Below are positions 14,496 to 23,085 of a DNA stretch of 30,767 nt, piece after piece (the first letter of the stretch is position 1; every line of letters begins with the position of its first letter). The position numbers and the translations under genes were made by a program. This stretch comes from Symbiodinium natans. Taxonomy: Eukaryota > Sar > Dinophyceae > Suessiales > Symbiodiniaceae. The notes under the pieces were generated by a model. That model had not been told where the DNA came from. It saw only the letters and a list, made by a program, of their open reading frames with translations, and searched no databases. Where the stretch lies: positions 107,501-138,267 of the forward strand of contig CAJNDS010000448.1 of the NCBI GenBank assembly GCA_905221605.1. Direction: 5' to 3'.

Positions 14496-15160
14496 ATACT
14501 TTTATATGTACTGGCTTATCAATGACAGGGGCGAACCTGTGGCTCGAGGGATGCATGGGTTTGCATTTTGCGCCTTCGTTTGTCGAGCGAAGTTCGGCAG
14601 GAGGGCGCTTAGATGCTTAGATTCGATTACTAGCTACGGGAGGAAAGACGAGATGTTAAGATCCGTCTAGCAGAAAGGCCGCGACGCTGTAGAGTGAGCA
14701 CTGCTGCAGAGTGCGCGAGCATCTGGAACTACGTGCCTTGAAGACAAGCTTGTCTGCAAGCAGCTCAGGGGTAACGAACATCTCACGCCTGAGCCGTTTT
14801 CTCCAGTTGGTCCGACTTGGACTACCTCGTAGCATGGAATTGAGCCTGCAGGAGATCTGCCGAGAGTACACGAGCGAGTCCTACGACGCCGCGGCCTGTG
14901 TGCAGTGTTCGGGCCATTCTTTGATTGCTAGAACCTCCTTAAATGTGGCAAACATTGGCTTGCGTTTGCAAGGTGGTGCAGTGCAGCAGCCATCATTTCG
15001 CCCAGGAGGCTTCGTGGAGGGGTCTGAGGAAATTCCTTCTCAAAGTCGCAGTACAAAAGCCTGTCGGAGGGACCCTTGTAGAGAATTCAGAAGGAGATCA
15101 GAAAGAGAGCTCGAGGAATCAGATCCCAGTATGCTTTGCCTCCGTGCGCTGCATGTGAGA
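14496..15160 (+). other. Stretch with one doubtful ORF
   Basis: An open frame at 14711-15175 reads SRLSRFLQLVRLGLPRSMEL and SLQEICREYTSESYDAAACV among other segments. It has no motif I can assign, and several other frames are equally open. It also ends in a TTTAGGG repeat. I do not call a gene. Confidence 0.3.
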
Positions 15161-15464
15161 CAATTTAGGGTTTAGGGTTTGGCTTACGTCGCATTTCTAG
15201 GGTCTTCTCTGCGAAGTTGTAGTCTGGCTGTTGCTGCATTTCGCACACTTCTGACTGTCCCGCTTACACTTTCACGTGGGTAGCCACGAGAGCTGTCCCT
15301 GGCAGTCTTGACGTTTCGAATGCCTGAGAGAGAGAGAGGGTTAGGGCGCAAAGCACTTGGAGTCACTGGCAGTATTCAGTTCTGCAATTGGTTCCTTGGC
15401 TGTTTCCCTTCTCGATGGTCTCAGTCGATGGACGAGCATCGCTTATTTGGATTGATGAGTGTGA

Positions 15465-15555
15465 GGGCTTTCAATAGTGGGACCTTGAAGATGTCAGCTT
15501 CGAGGGCCTAGGGCTTTCAATAGTGGGACCTTGAAGATGTCAGCTTCGAGGGCCT
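15465..15555. repeat. 46-bp tandem duplication
   Basis: A unit starting GGGCTTTCAATAGTGGGACC and ending CGAGGGCCT occurs at 15465-15510 and again at 15511-15555 without visible differences, so it is probably very recent. Confidence 0.9.
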
Positions 15556-16140
15556 CTGGACCTTTGTGACTCGAGTTCGTATGCAGAGTGATGCTTGGGT
15601 GTTCATGATCCATGTTTCCACGGAAATGTACGAGGCGCACGCAGTTATGTGGGGTCGGTTGGCTGAGGACTGTATGTAAAACTTTCACCAAATTGTGCTA
15701 CTTGACATTTTGGATGACGTCACTATGGAACAGATGACGCAGTTGGCCTTGCAGTCACGAGAACTGTGAAGCTGGTTGTGTGAGCCTGACTTTCCCGGCA
15801 GCTGTGCAGACCTGGTTGTAAAAGGGTTTAGGGTTTAGGGTTTAGGGCGCGCAAGAATCTTGGACAGCAGCTTGCTGCAGCATGCAAAGTGGACCAGCAT
15901 TTGCCCCCTGGTTCAGAGCAGGGCCCGAACTTTGAGGGGGAGCATATAGGGTACCTCATTCCCTCATTCCCTACTTAGAACCAGCCAGGAACAGTAGCCC
16001 TAAACCCTAAACCCTAAGCCAGCATTCCAGGTGGTCTGGTTCCTGCTGAACAGGACCATCCCCGACGAGGCAGTGGTGGTTAGCAGTCCGGCGAGGGTAC
16101 CGAGACGTAGAAGCTTACATGAACAGCAATAAGCAAGGAA
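15556..16140. other. Gene-free stretch with short telomere-type tracts
   Basis: TTTAGGG units occur at 15823-15847 and CCCTAAA at 15997-16016. A word related to the 11360-11393 region (ACCTCATTCCCTCATTCCCT) is at 15953-15972. These are the last multi-unit telomere-type tracts in the window. No gene is recognised. Confidence 0.6.
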
Positions 16141-16216
16141 TATATAGAACTACATACAAAATAAACTAGCAGAACTATAAACAAACAAGTAGATGCATAA
16201 ACACATAAACAGACAA

Positions 16217-16353
16217 ACATATATATATATATATACACATGCATACATACATACATACATACATACCCATATATATATATATATATATAGATAGGTATAG
16301 CTATACATATATGTATTTATACATATACATACGTACATACATACATATTTGTT

Positions 16354-16430
<77 letters not shown>

Positions 16431-16449
16431 TTATGTATATGTATATGTT

Positions 16450-16532
<83 letters not shown>

Positions 16533-16645
16533 TTCTGCATATGTATATGTATATGTATATGTATATGCATATGCATATGTATATGCATATGCGTATGCAT
16601 ATGTATAAGTATATGTACATGTGTATGTATATGTATATGTATATT
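16217..16645. repeat. (GTATAT)n hexanucleotide array and related TA/CATA tracts
   Basis: TA and CATA tracts at 16217-16345 lead into a long GTATAT array (about 16355-16645) with point variants (GTTTAT, GCATAT). It marks the junction between the telomere-repeat-rich half and the retroelement half. The long frames across it (VHIHIH- and MYMYMY-type peptides) are not genes. Confidence 0.95.
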
Positions 16646-16750
16646 GTGAGCTGACATGAGTGCATATGCATCTTCTGCTCTGTGATGCATTAGGACTCGG
16701 CAGACCACCTTGTAGTTTTCCTTTGCATGTAGAGTTTTGCAATTCGTAAC

Positions 16751-16772
16751 AATGCCAATATTTTGGCTCAAG
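16751..16772 (+). other. Partial relic of dinoflagellate spliced leader
   Basis: Positions 16760-16772 read ATTTTGGCTCAAG, identical to the last 13 bases of the dinoflagellate spliced leader. Just upstream, GCC followed by an extra AAT aligns with the leader's AGCC. The next bases are TACC and not the GT donor of an SL RNA gene, so this is a copy as found at mRNA 5' ends and not an SL gene. It lies about 390 bp upstream of the retroelement's ATG on the same strand, as expected if a trans-spliced transcript was reverse transcribed and inserted. Confidence 0.6.
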
Positions 16773-17059
16773 TACCGAGCTTGTGCCTTTGAGCACGGTA
16801 GAGTCGTACAGTAGCTCCTAGGTTGCTGTGCGGTCCGACCGGACGCACTCAGGCGTAGCTGCACAAGTGCTTGGACTCGCGAAGTCGTAAAACAGCGTGA
16901 CCGGGCTGTGATTGCATTGGCTTAGTGCAAGTCCAGTGCTGGTCGACTTCACAATTGGGGGCTGTTCTGGGAAACGTACAGCTCTTGTGCCTACGGCCCG
17001 AGTGGGCAAGCATTGCTTTGCTTGTCTGTCGCGGTCCGTGACCTGGACGCGTGGACTGT

Positions 17060-17143
17060 GTGCCACGCTTGCGGCCTGTTAACCAAGGCGCGGCGCTTCG
17101 CGTGCCACGCCTGCGGCCTGCTAACCAAGGCGCGGCTTTTCGC
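17060..17143. repeat. 42-bp tandem repeat in the retroelement leader
   Basis: The unit GTGCCACGCTTGCGGCCTGT then TAACCAAGGCGCGG occurs at 17060-17101 and 17102-17143 with about four differences, ending 14 bp before the ATG. Similar GC-rich words recur downstream of the RT at 28102-28140, 28162-28201 and 29079-29105. Confidence 0.75.
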
Positions 17144-17157
17144 CTTGTGTTGCGGCA

Positions 17158-20100
17158 ATGTCCGCAGAGGTTGCAGGTCAGGCTGAGGGCGTCACCCTCC
17201 TCGAAGCTATCGAGGGTGGAGACGTTCCCTATCCCGAGCGGATGGGCTACGTCGCTTGGCTTAAGTGGCGTAGGGAGACTGGCAGCCGTCCGTTGTCCAA
17301 GCGGGATGGGGTCAGCACTACGCCAGAGCAAGAGGCGGCTCTCTGGCGGAAAGTCATGAAGTTCCTCCATGACGCAGAAGAGGAGGACGAGGATGAAGAG
17401 GAAGAAGAAGAGGACTCCGAGCTAGTCCCTGAGGCCTCGGGCGCTGGAGGCGACAGTCCGCCGCGGGTGGACGTCAGCGCCGCGGCTAGGGAGCTGGCCG
17501 TGGTCCCTACCGGTGCTGCCTATGTCCCTGCTACGGCACCAGGGTCCCGCCCGGCGGGACCGTCCGGTCCGCCGTCGACAGCAGGTTCAGTGCCAGGCAC
17601 CGCAGAGGGCTTGCAGGCGGAGCTGCGCGCGATTTTCCGTCCAGACCAAGAACCGGTCGCGGACTACCTGACGCGCGTTTCGCGGATTGTCCTCGCGCTG
17701 AAAGCGCATGGAGTCACGGTGAGCTCCCGTGACCTTGACGCCTTAAGCACCAAAGCCACCCTCCTTGCGGATGAGTTCTCCAAGATAGGCGGGGACTGGC
17801 ATCCTACGAAGATGGTCCGTCGGCTGCGGACCAGGTTCTCGGTCGCGGCTTTGCGCGGTGGCGAGGACCCCGAAGACGCAGAGGAGATTCAGCGCGAAAT
17901 CCAATGCATCGGGGAGCTTATCCTCGCGTTAGGGGGAAAAGAAAGCTCGAGCCAAGAGAAGGTTTGGAGCTCCCCGTCCGATGTGCCAGTTGAAGCCATG
18001 GGGCCGCGTTCCCCAGGGCTCCCACAGCCTGCGACTGCAAGTGGGTTGGGGGAAGGATTGGACCGTGGAGGTTTGCACACTGCTGAGGTTGCAGGTGGTC
18101 CTTCCGCGGCCCGTGTCCTGGGCGCGACGGACGGCGATTCGCCTTTGCGCGCGAAGCTTGCTGCTCTAGAGATGGAGATAGAAGCCCTGAAGCGAGGTTC
18201 AGACGGCGGAGGTTCGCAGACCGGGTCCCAACACCCGGCGGGCGATCTCGCCGCCGCACTCGCCGCCCAAACTGAGGCGCTGAAAGAAGCGTTAGCGCAG
18301 AGGGGCGGGCAAAGCTCCATAACTACGGTCAAAACTGACCTCACGTGGCCGACGCTGACCGACGACAAGTCGGACGCGCGAGACGTTGTCCTGTTCTACG
18401 AGGAGTTCGAGGACGTCTGCGCGTTGGCCAACAACTGTCGCGGTATGAGTGCGCGCGAAAAGCTGTTAGCGCTACGCGGGCGCTGCTGCGGCTCGCGCAT
18501 GAAGACGTACACGAACGCGTACCGCGCAGCGTGGAAATCGGGAGAGGTTCTCTCAGATCCACAGGCGGTGTATGACCGCATCAAGAACAAACACTTGATG
18601 TTCGGGGAATCGCGGGAGGAAAGAGAAGTCCGCGTGGATGGTGAGCACGCCTCTCTCGCTAAGGGTAAGCTCACAGGCCACCAATTCGAGCCGTTGTTTG
18701 AGGCCTCGATCGCGGACCTTGAGGCAGTAGGTCTCGGGAAGACCCCTCGGGAGTTGTATCTCTCATACCTCCGCAAGATGCCCCCTTATCTCCAAAAGGA
18801 GATCCGGAACGACAAAAGGTTGTGGCCTGGCGACCCCAAGGATGGCGGGTTGCGAGGACCGCAGACTTGGGAAGAGAGCCACAAAGTCGTTCTGGAGTAC
18901 GAGCAGAGAGAAGCAGCGCACAGGGCTGTTTCCCACTCTGTGTACACTGCCACCGGTTCGCAGAGCGCGGACCCGGCGGTCGCGCTGGCTGAGGCTCAGA
19001 AGGAGATTAAGAGTCTCAAGGCCGCTGCGAAGGCTGCTGCGAAAGGAGCAGCTGCCGCGGCCAAAGCTGGCGCGGACCAGACGTATGCTGCTACGTCAAA
19101 GGGAGCTGGCAAAGGAGCGGACAAGAAGATCTGCTTCCACTTTCGCGATCATGGGAATTGCCCGAAAGGGGATGCCTGCCCGTACAGCCACGACAAGGAG
19201 CTTCGCAGAAAAGCTCTCGCGGCCAAGAAGGGTGACCAAACCTTTGCCACTGCGAAAGGTAAAGGCAAAGGGAAGGGAGGTGGCAAAGCAAAAGCCAACG
19301 CAAAGCCTAAGGCTGCGGCCAAAGGCGCGGCAAAGCCACCAGGCACAGTTTGCCCCTTTTTTTCCAAGAATGGGTCGTGCAAGAAAGGAGCCAGCTGCGA
19401 CATGGTCCACAACCTGACGACCTCAGGAGGGACACCGGCCTTGCCTGCCAACTGGGCCCCGCCCTCCGGTGCTTCCATGTCTAACCCCTTCGCCGCGTTC
19501 AGTGTCCAGATAGGCAGCTCAGGCGTCCAGGCAGGCGTCTTAGGAGCCGCAGGACACGCCGCGGTGCAGCAGCACGCGCTTCCGTTAAGCAAGGGCGGGC
19601 GGGACAAGTTCGCCACCTTGGACGATCTGCCGAAGGACTGGTGGAACCTGGCGGACAACGAGCCAGGAGGCTACCAGTACAGAACGGTGGTCCAGGTCCT
19701 CGACCGCAAGGTCGAGTGCATGCTTGACGGTTGCGCCGGCGCAAACCACGTGACTGAGGAACTCGTGGTAGGCATGATGAACCGGGCTGCAGAGCTTGGG
19801 ATCGGCACTGAGGATCCTGGCTTTCCGGTCGTGAGACTTGAGAAGTGGGTCCACCCCGAATATGTGCATGGCATCGCTTCGGGAGCCCCGGTTCCTCTGA
19901 AGGGGGCAGCAGTCTTGCGCGTCACGCTGCTGGAAGGCAAAACGGCGGACGACTGTCGCCCCAACACCGAGATTTTCGTGCGGTGCAAAATCGCTGCCAG
20001 AGGGACGTCCGATTGGCACGGACTTATCCTTGGCGGCAGAGCGCTGGACTGCGCCGGAAGGATGGGCTTGGGATTCAGGCCGGGTCCCGACTTTCATGTC

Positions 20101-23085
20101 CTCGACACGCTGGGAATCAGGATGCCCAGATGTGAGGATCACAGTAGGACTCGGAAGGACAGGGCCTATGCCTTTGAAGCGCGGTTGTCTAGCCTGGACG
20201 ACGCGTCATGCACCGAGCCTGGGGGCGGAAGTCGTGAGCTCCTCCGCTATGACGGGGAAGAGCCGCTCGAGCTCTCGCCAGGTGATGGGGTGCTGGTGCC
20301 AGTCGTGCGGGAGTCAGGAGTCTCCGCAGAGGGATCCCTGTCCGAGGTTGTGCTTCCGGTTGAGTGTGGGGTTGAGGCTGTGCCAGGTCTCTGGCCCACA
20401 GGAGAGGGTAAAGGGTTTGTTTTGCTTGCAGCCCAAGAGTGTGATCACTCTCTCCAGCCCGGCGAGGTTGTTGCGGAAGTGCGTTCCGGCCTCGTCAGCA
20501 CTGCGGCTTGTGGTTGTGGCGCGATTGAGACGGTGTTCGAGTCAGAGCCGTCTCCGCAGGCATGTGCGGATTGTGGGGTCGCCGTTGCTTCGGTTGACCA
20601 TGACCCGTGCTTTGCTTGCGGGTCCGCGTCCAGGGCCGCGGCAAGAAGCTTCCAAGGTTGTTCCTCGTGTGCGCGGTCCTTTGGGCGGCTGCGTACCGGC
20701 GCCAGGATCGGTGTGCTATCGGTCCTTGCTGCGGTGACTGTTCTCGCTTCGGTGTGGGGCGGGAGCGGCCCGGTTGGGCGCCCTGTTGAGGAGCCTGGAG
20801 TGCTTACCTGCTTGGACCACCTTCCAAGCGTCGACAGCTGGTGGGAGGCGCCAGGTGGTTACGCGTCTGTGTGGGGTAGGCGCCCTGCGCAGAAGGACCT
20901 TGGGACCGTGGCGGTCGAGAAGGCGCCTTACGAAACGTGCTTGCTTCAGCGCGCAGGTGAGGCGTGGCGTCTTTGGGACACGAGGGATTTGCGTGTGGCG
21001 GAAAGCGTTGCGTGCAGCGATGAGGTTCCCGTCACCGAACGCCTCGCGGTCTTTAGGACGCGCAAGGGGCCACGCTGGGCCGGCTGGCGTGAGGGATCGG
21101 CCACGGCTGAAAGAGGCGCAAGTGACGCTGTGCGCCCAGCAGACGCGGTCGACACGGCGCGCTGCCCGAGCTATCATATCGTGGAGAGCTGGGACATCGA
21201 TAAGATGATCGAGGAGCCTCCAACGGACTATTATTATGAGCAGCTCGCGGCAGATATGCGCGCCCGGCGCCCTAAGGCGTGCCCGCACCTCCTCGACCAC
21301 CTCGTTTCCTTGGAGGGTTTCCTAGATAAGTCAATCTTGTTTGGGTTCTCGTTTGGGATCAGTAAGGCCGAAGTTTGTGTCTCCAAAGGTAAGCTCCTAG
21401 GACACAACATTGGGCGGGACGGGAGTTCGCCTGACGAAGAGCGTTGTCAGGCGGTGATTGACTTTCCCCCGCTCTGGGAGAAGCTTCACATTCAGCAATT
21501 TTTGGGTTGCGCAAATTGGTTGCGCGGCTACCTGCCTGTTGAGTATGGGCACGCAGCCAAGATTTTAGGGCAGTGGCAGAAGCCAGGCGCCGTCTTTCCT
21601 GAAGGCGGGCTGGGCTCAGCCGCCACCGAGGGTTGCAAAGCCTTTAAAGCGATTAAGCGCATGATGCAGAACCGCATCAATTTGGCTACCTTCGATGAGG
21701 CCTCTGCTGCGGATGGGTCGTGTCCCCTTGAGCAGATCGCGGATGCATCGGGCATCGCGGTAGGGGGCAGCGTCGTGCAGATGACGCGTGACTTGAGTCA
21801 GCTCAAAGTGCTTATGACGCACTCAAAGAGCTTGACCCCCGCGCAGCAAAACTGGCCGCCCTTGATACAGGAGGCGTTTGCCCAGCTCGAGGTAAAGCGG
21901 GCGACACGCCGCATGTTTGGCTCTATTCGGACTCTGTGTTGGACAGATCATGCCAACCTTACCCGAGCGCAAACGTCGGACATCGGAATGGATCCGAAAC
22001 TCGTCCGGTGGGTTGCGGAAATCCTTATGGATGGGTCCGAAATAAGGAGCCTTAGCGGTCGCTCAGCGACGCTGGGTGACAGTTTTAGCCGCAATCCCAA
22101 AGATCGGGATGCGCTCCTTGCGGCGAGGACGAAAGATCTCGAGGGCCTTTCGGGCCAACTCCGAGGTTTCGACCTGGACCAGTACCTCGGAGAGGGTACT
22201 GAGGGTGACGGACCCGTGCCCTGGGCGGTCGGCAACGACGCCGTCCCAGAGCCTGCGGGCCGTGTCCAGGCCGCGGCTGTGCCGATGTGCGTCGTCGCAG
22301 CCCTTCCGGTGCGCGTCATGGTTGTCTTTGACTACGCGCGTTGGAAAGAGCAGGACGCAGAGCTGACTGAAATCAGGCGCGTCTTTCAAGCGAGCCTCCC
22401 TGGAGTTTCTGTGGCTGTCAGGGGTTGTTGGGGTCCGTTTGAGGATACCGACGGGCTTGCCTCGCATTTTGATTGCGGGGCCGGCAGGCTCGCAGGGACC
22501 AAGAAGATCAAGCGGATAAGGGTCGACTTGCTTACTTCGTGTGCCAAGGTTCTTAGGGAAGCTTCGGGGTTTCGTCCGCAGTTCCTCGTAGGACTAGGGC
22601 AAGGCGGGCTTGTCACAGCCGTCCTTAGGTGGCCTTTGGTTGTTGAGCTCACGCTCCAAGCAAGGAACCTGCAGCGCAAGGAAGCCAGGGCTGTAGGAGA
22701 GGCTTGGGCAGGCATCAAGGCTATCTGGGCGGTGCGGCCACGCCTTTGGCGCACGCAGCAAGGCCACTTGGAAGTGGCCGAGGCTTGTCCGGAACTCAAG
22801 AAGGATTTTCCGGAGCCTCCCCTGCGAGGTTTTGGGATCGTAGGGAAGCAGGCATTGGGGGCGGAGGTTCTGCGGTCCTTGAGGCTGGACGCGGTTCGTT
22901 CCATTGATGATGCCAGCATTAGAGGGATGCTGGACGAACCGTCACGACCCCTCTGGGACCATGAGGGTCTGTGCATCTGCGGCAAGCGGACCTACCTGTT
23001 TTTTGCTGCCCATTTGCATCGAGAAAGAGGCAGTCGATATGTCGGTAGAGATAGCCGAGCGGGAGGAGCCCGAACCTCCGCTTGA
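17158..23085 (+). CDS. Retroelement polyprotein part 1: Gag, protease, RT thumb, RNase H
   Basis: The ATG at 17158 opens 1975 codons. An acidic region (about residues 75-90) precedes a Gag capsid-like helical region (about 390-600; YEEFEDVCALANNCRGMS, LAKGKLTGHQFEPLFEASIA). Two CCCH fingers follow: C659-x8-C668-x5-C674-x3-H678 and C732-x8-C741-x5-C747-x3-H751. Next come the protease (D857 in LDGCAGANHV; LILGGRALD at about 957), a Cys-rich patch (1118-1175), a possible TM (1183-1202), and an RT thumb with LLGHNIGRDG at 1413. RNase H has D1529, E1572, D1597 and D1641, all four catalytic acids. A C-terminal region (about 1700-1960) with GLGQGG is not recognised. No RT fingers or palm lie between protease and thumb, where gypsy elements normally have them. 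The true protein leaves this frame near 23036; the last 16 or so residues are probably out of frame. Confidence 0.9.
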   Translation: MSAEVAGQAEGVTLLEAIEGGDVPYPERMGYVAWLKWRRETGSRPLSKRDGVSTTPEQEAALWRKVMKFLHDAEEEDEDEEEEEEDSELVPEASGAGGDSPPRVDVSAAARELAVVPTGAAYVPATAPGSRPAGPSGPPSTAGSVPGTAEGLQAELRAIFRPDQEPVADYLTRVSRIVLALKAHGVTVSSRDLDALSTKATLLADEFSKIGGDWHPTKMVRRLRTRFSVAALRGGEDPEDAEEIQREIQCIGELILALGGKESSSQEKVWSSPSDVPVEAMGPRSPGLPQPATASGLGEGLDRGGLHTAEVAGGPSAARVLGATDGDSPLRAKLAALEMEIEALKRGSDGGGSQTGSQHPAGDLAAALAAQTEALKEALAQRGGQSSITTVKTDLTWPTLTDDKSDARDVVLFYEEFEDVCALANNCRGMSAREKLLALRGRCCGSRMKTYTNAYRAAWKSGEVLSDPQAVYDRIKNKHLMFGESREEREVRVDGEHASLAKGKLTGHQFEPLFEASIADLEAVGLGKTPRELYLSYLRKMPPYLQKEIRNDKRLWPGDPKDGGLRGPQTWEESHKVVLEYEQREAAHRAVSHSVYTATGSQSADPAVALAEAQKEIKSLKAAAKAAAKGAAAAAKAGADQTYAATSKGAGKGADKKICFHFRDHGNCPKGDACPYSHDKELRRKALAAKKGDQTFATAKGKGKGKGGGKAKANAKPKAAAKGAAKPPGTVCPFFSKNGSCKKGASCDMVHNLTTSGGTPALPANWAPPSGASMSNPFAAFSVQIGSSGVQAGVLGAAGHAAVQQHALPLSKGGRDKFATLDDLPKDWWNLADNEPGGYQYRTVVQVLDRKVECMLDGCAGANHVTEELVVGMMNRAAELGIGTEDPGFPVVRLEKWVHPEYVHGIASGAPVPLKGAAVLRVTLLEGKTADDCRPNTEIFVRCKIAARGTSDWHGLILGGRALDCAGRMGLGFRPGPDFHVLDTLGIRMPRCEDHSRTRKDRAYAFEARLSSLDDASCTEPGGGSRELLRYDGEEPLELSPGDGVLVPVVRESGVSAEGSLSEVVLPVECGVEAVPGLWPTGEGKGFVLLAAQECDHSLQPGEVVAEVRSGLVSTAACGCGAIETVFESEPSPQACADCGVAVASVDHDPCFACGSASRAAARSFQGCSSCARSFGRLRTGARIGVLSVLAAVTVLASVWGGSGPVGRPVEEPGVLTCLDHLPSVDSWWEAPGGYASVWGRRPAQKDLGTVAVEKAPYETCLLQRAGEAWRLWDTRDLRVAESVACSDEVPVTERLAVFRTRKGPRWAGWREGSATAERGASDAVRPADAVDTARCPSYHIVESWDIDKMIEEPPTDYYYEQLAADMRARRPKACPHLLDHLVSLEGFLDKSILFGFSFGISKAEVCVSKGKLLGHNIGRDGSSPDEERCQAVIDFPPLWEKLHIQQFLGCANWLRGYLPVEYGHAAKILGQWQKPGAVFPEGGLGSAATEGCKAFKAIKRMMQNRINLATFDEASAADGSCPLEQIADASGIAVGGSVVQMTRDLSQLKVLMTHSKSLTPAQQNWPPLIQEAFAQLEVKRATRRMFGSIRTLCWTDHANLTRAQTSDIGMDPKLVRWVAEILMDGSEIRSLSGRSATLGDSFSRNPKDRDALLAARTKDLEGLSGQLRGFDLDQYLGEGTEGDGPVPWAVGNDAVPEPAGRVQAAAVPMCVVAALPVRVMVVFDYARWKEQDAELTEIRRVFQASLPGVSVAVRGCWGPFEDTDGLASHFDCGAGRLAGTKKIKRIRVDLLTSCAKVLREASGFRPQFLVGLGQGGLVTAVLRWPLVVELTLQARNLQRKEARAVGEAWAGIKAIWAVRPRLWRTQQGHLEVAEACPELKKDFPEPPLRGFGIVGKQALGAEVLRSLRLDAVRSIDDASIRGMLDEPSRPLWDHEGLCICGKRTYLFFAAHLHRERGSRYVGRDSRAGGARTSA
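19132..19410 (+). other. Two CCCH zinc fingers in Gag
   Basis: The sequences CFHFRDHGNCPKGDACPYSH and CPFFSKNGSCKKGASCDMVH both fit C-x8-C-x5-C-x3-H exactly. They are separated by a Lys/Gly/Ala-rich linker likely to bind nucleic acid. Most Ty3 elements use CCHC knuckles in nucleocapsid; here CCCH fingers take that place. Confidence 0.9.
21232..22092 (+). other. RT thumb/connection and RNase H without upstream palm
   Basis: The sequence HLLDHLVSLEGFLDKSILFG aligns with the gypsy helix after YVDD, and LLGHNIGRDGSSPDEERCQA then QQFLGCANWLRGYLP with the xLGHxIxxxGxxPDxxK and FLGxxNYYRxFIP motifs. RNase H follows with ADASGIAVGGSVVQ, QEAFAQLE, WTDHANL and GDSFSRNP. This is the usual RT C-terminal half plus RNase H, but the catalytic palm that should precede it is encoded about 6 kb downstream. 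Confidence 0.85.

Noticed and set aside
14270-14620. Apparent CRISPR-like regular repeats
   Set aside because: The repeats are simple TA/CA microsatellites without spacers, and the DNA is eukaryotic.
16150-16864. Long frames of IYIYIY, MYMYMY, HIHIHI and CICICI peptides
   Set aside because: All are translations of the GTATAT array in its six frames.
22386-22985. Minus-strand 199-codon frame
   Set aside because: Shadow of the retroelement polyprotein, whose + strand frame carries continuous domains.
22999-23004. TTTTTT as a programmed -1 slippery site
   Set aside because: The next coding frame is +1 relative to the first, so a -1 slip here would enter the wrong frame.
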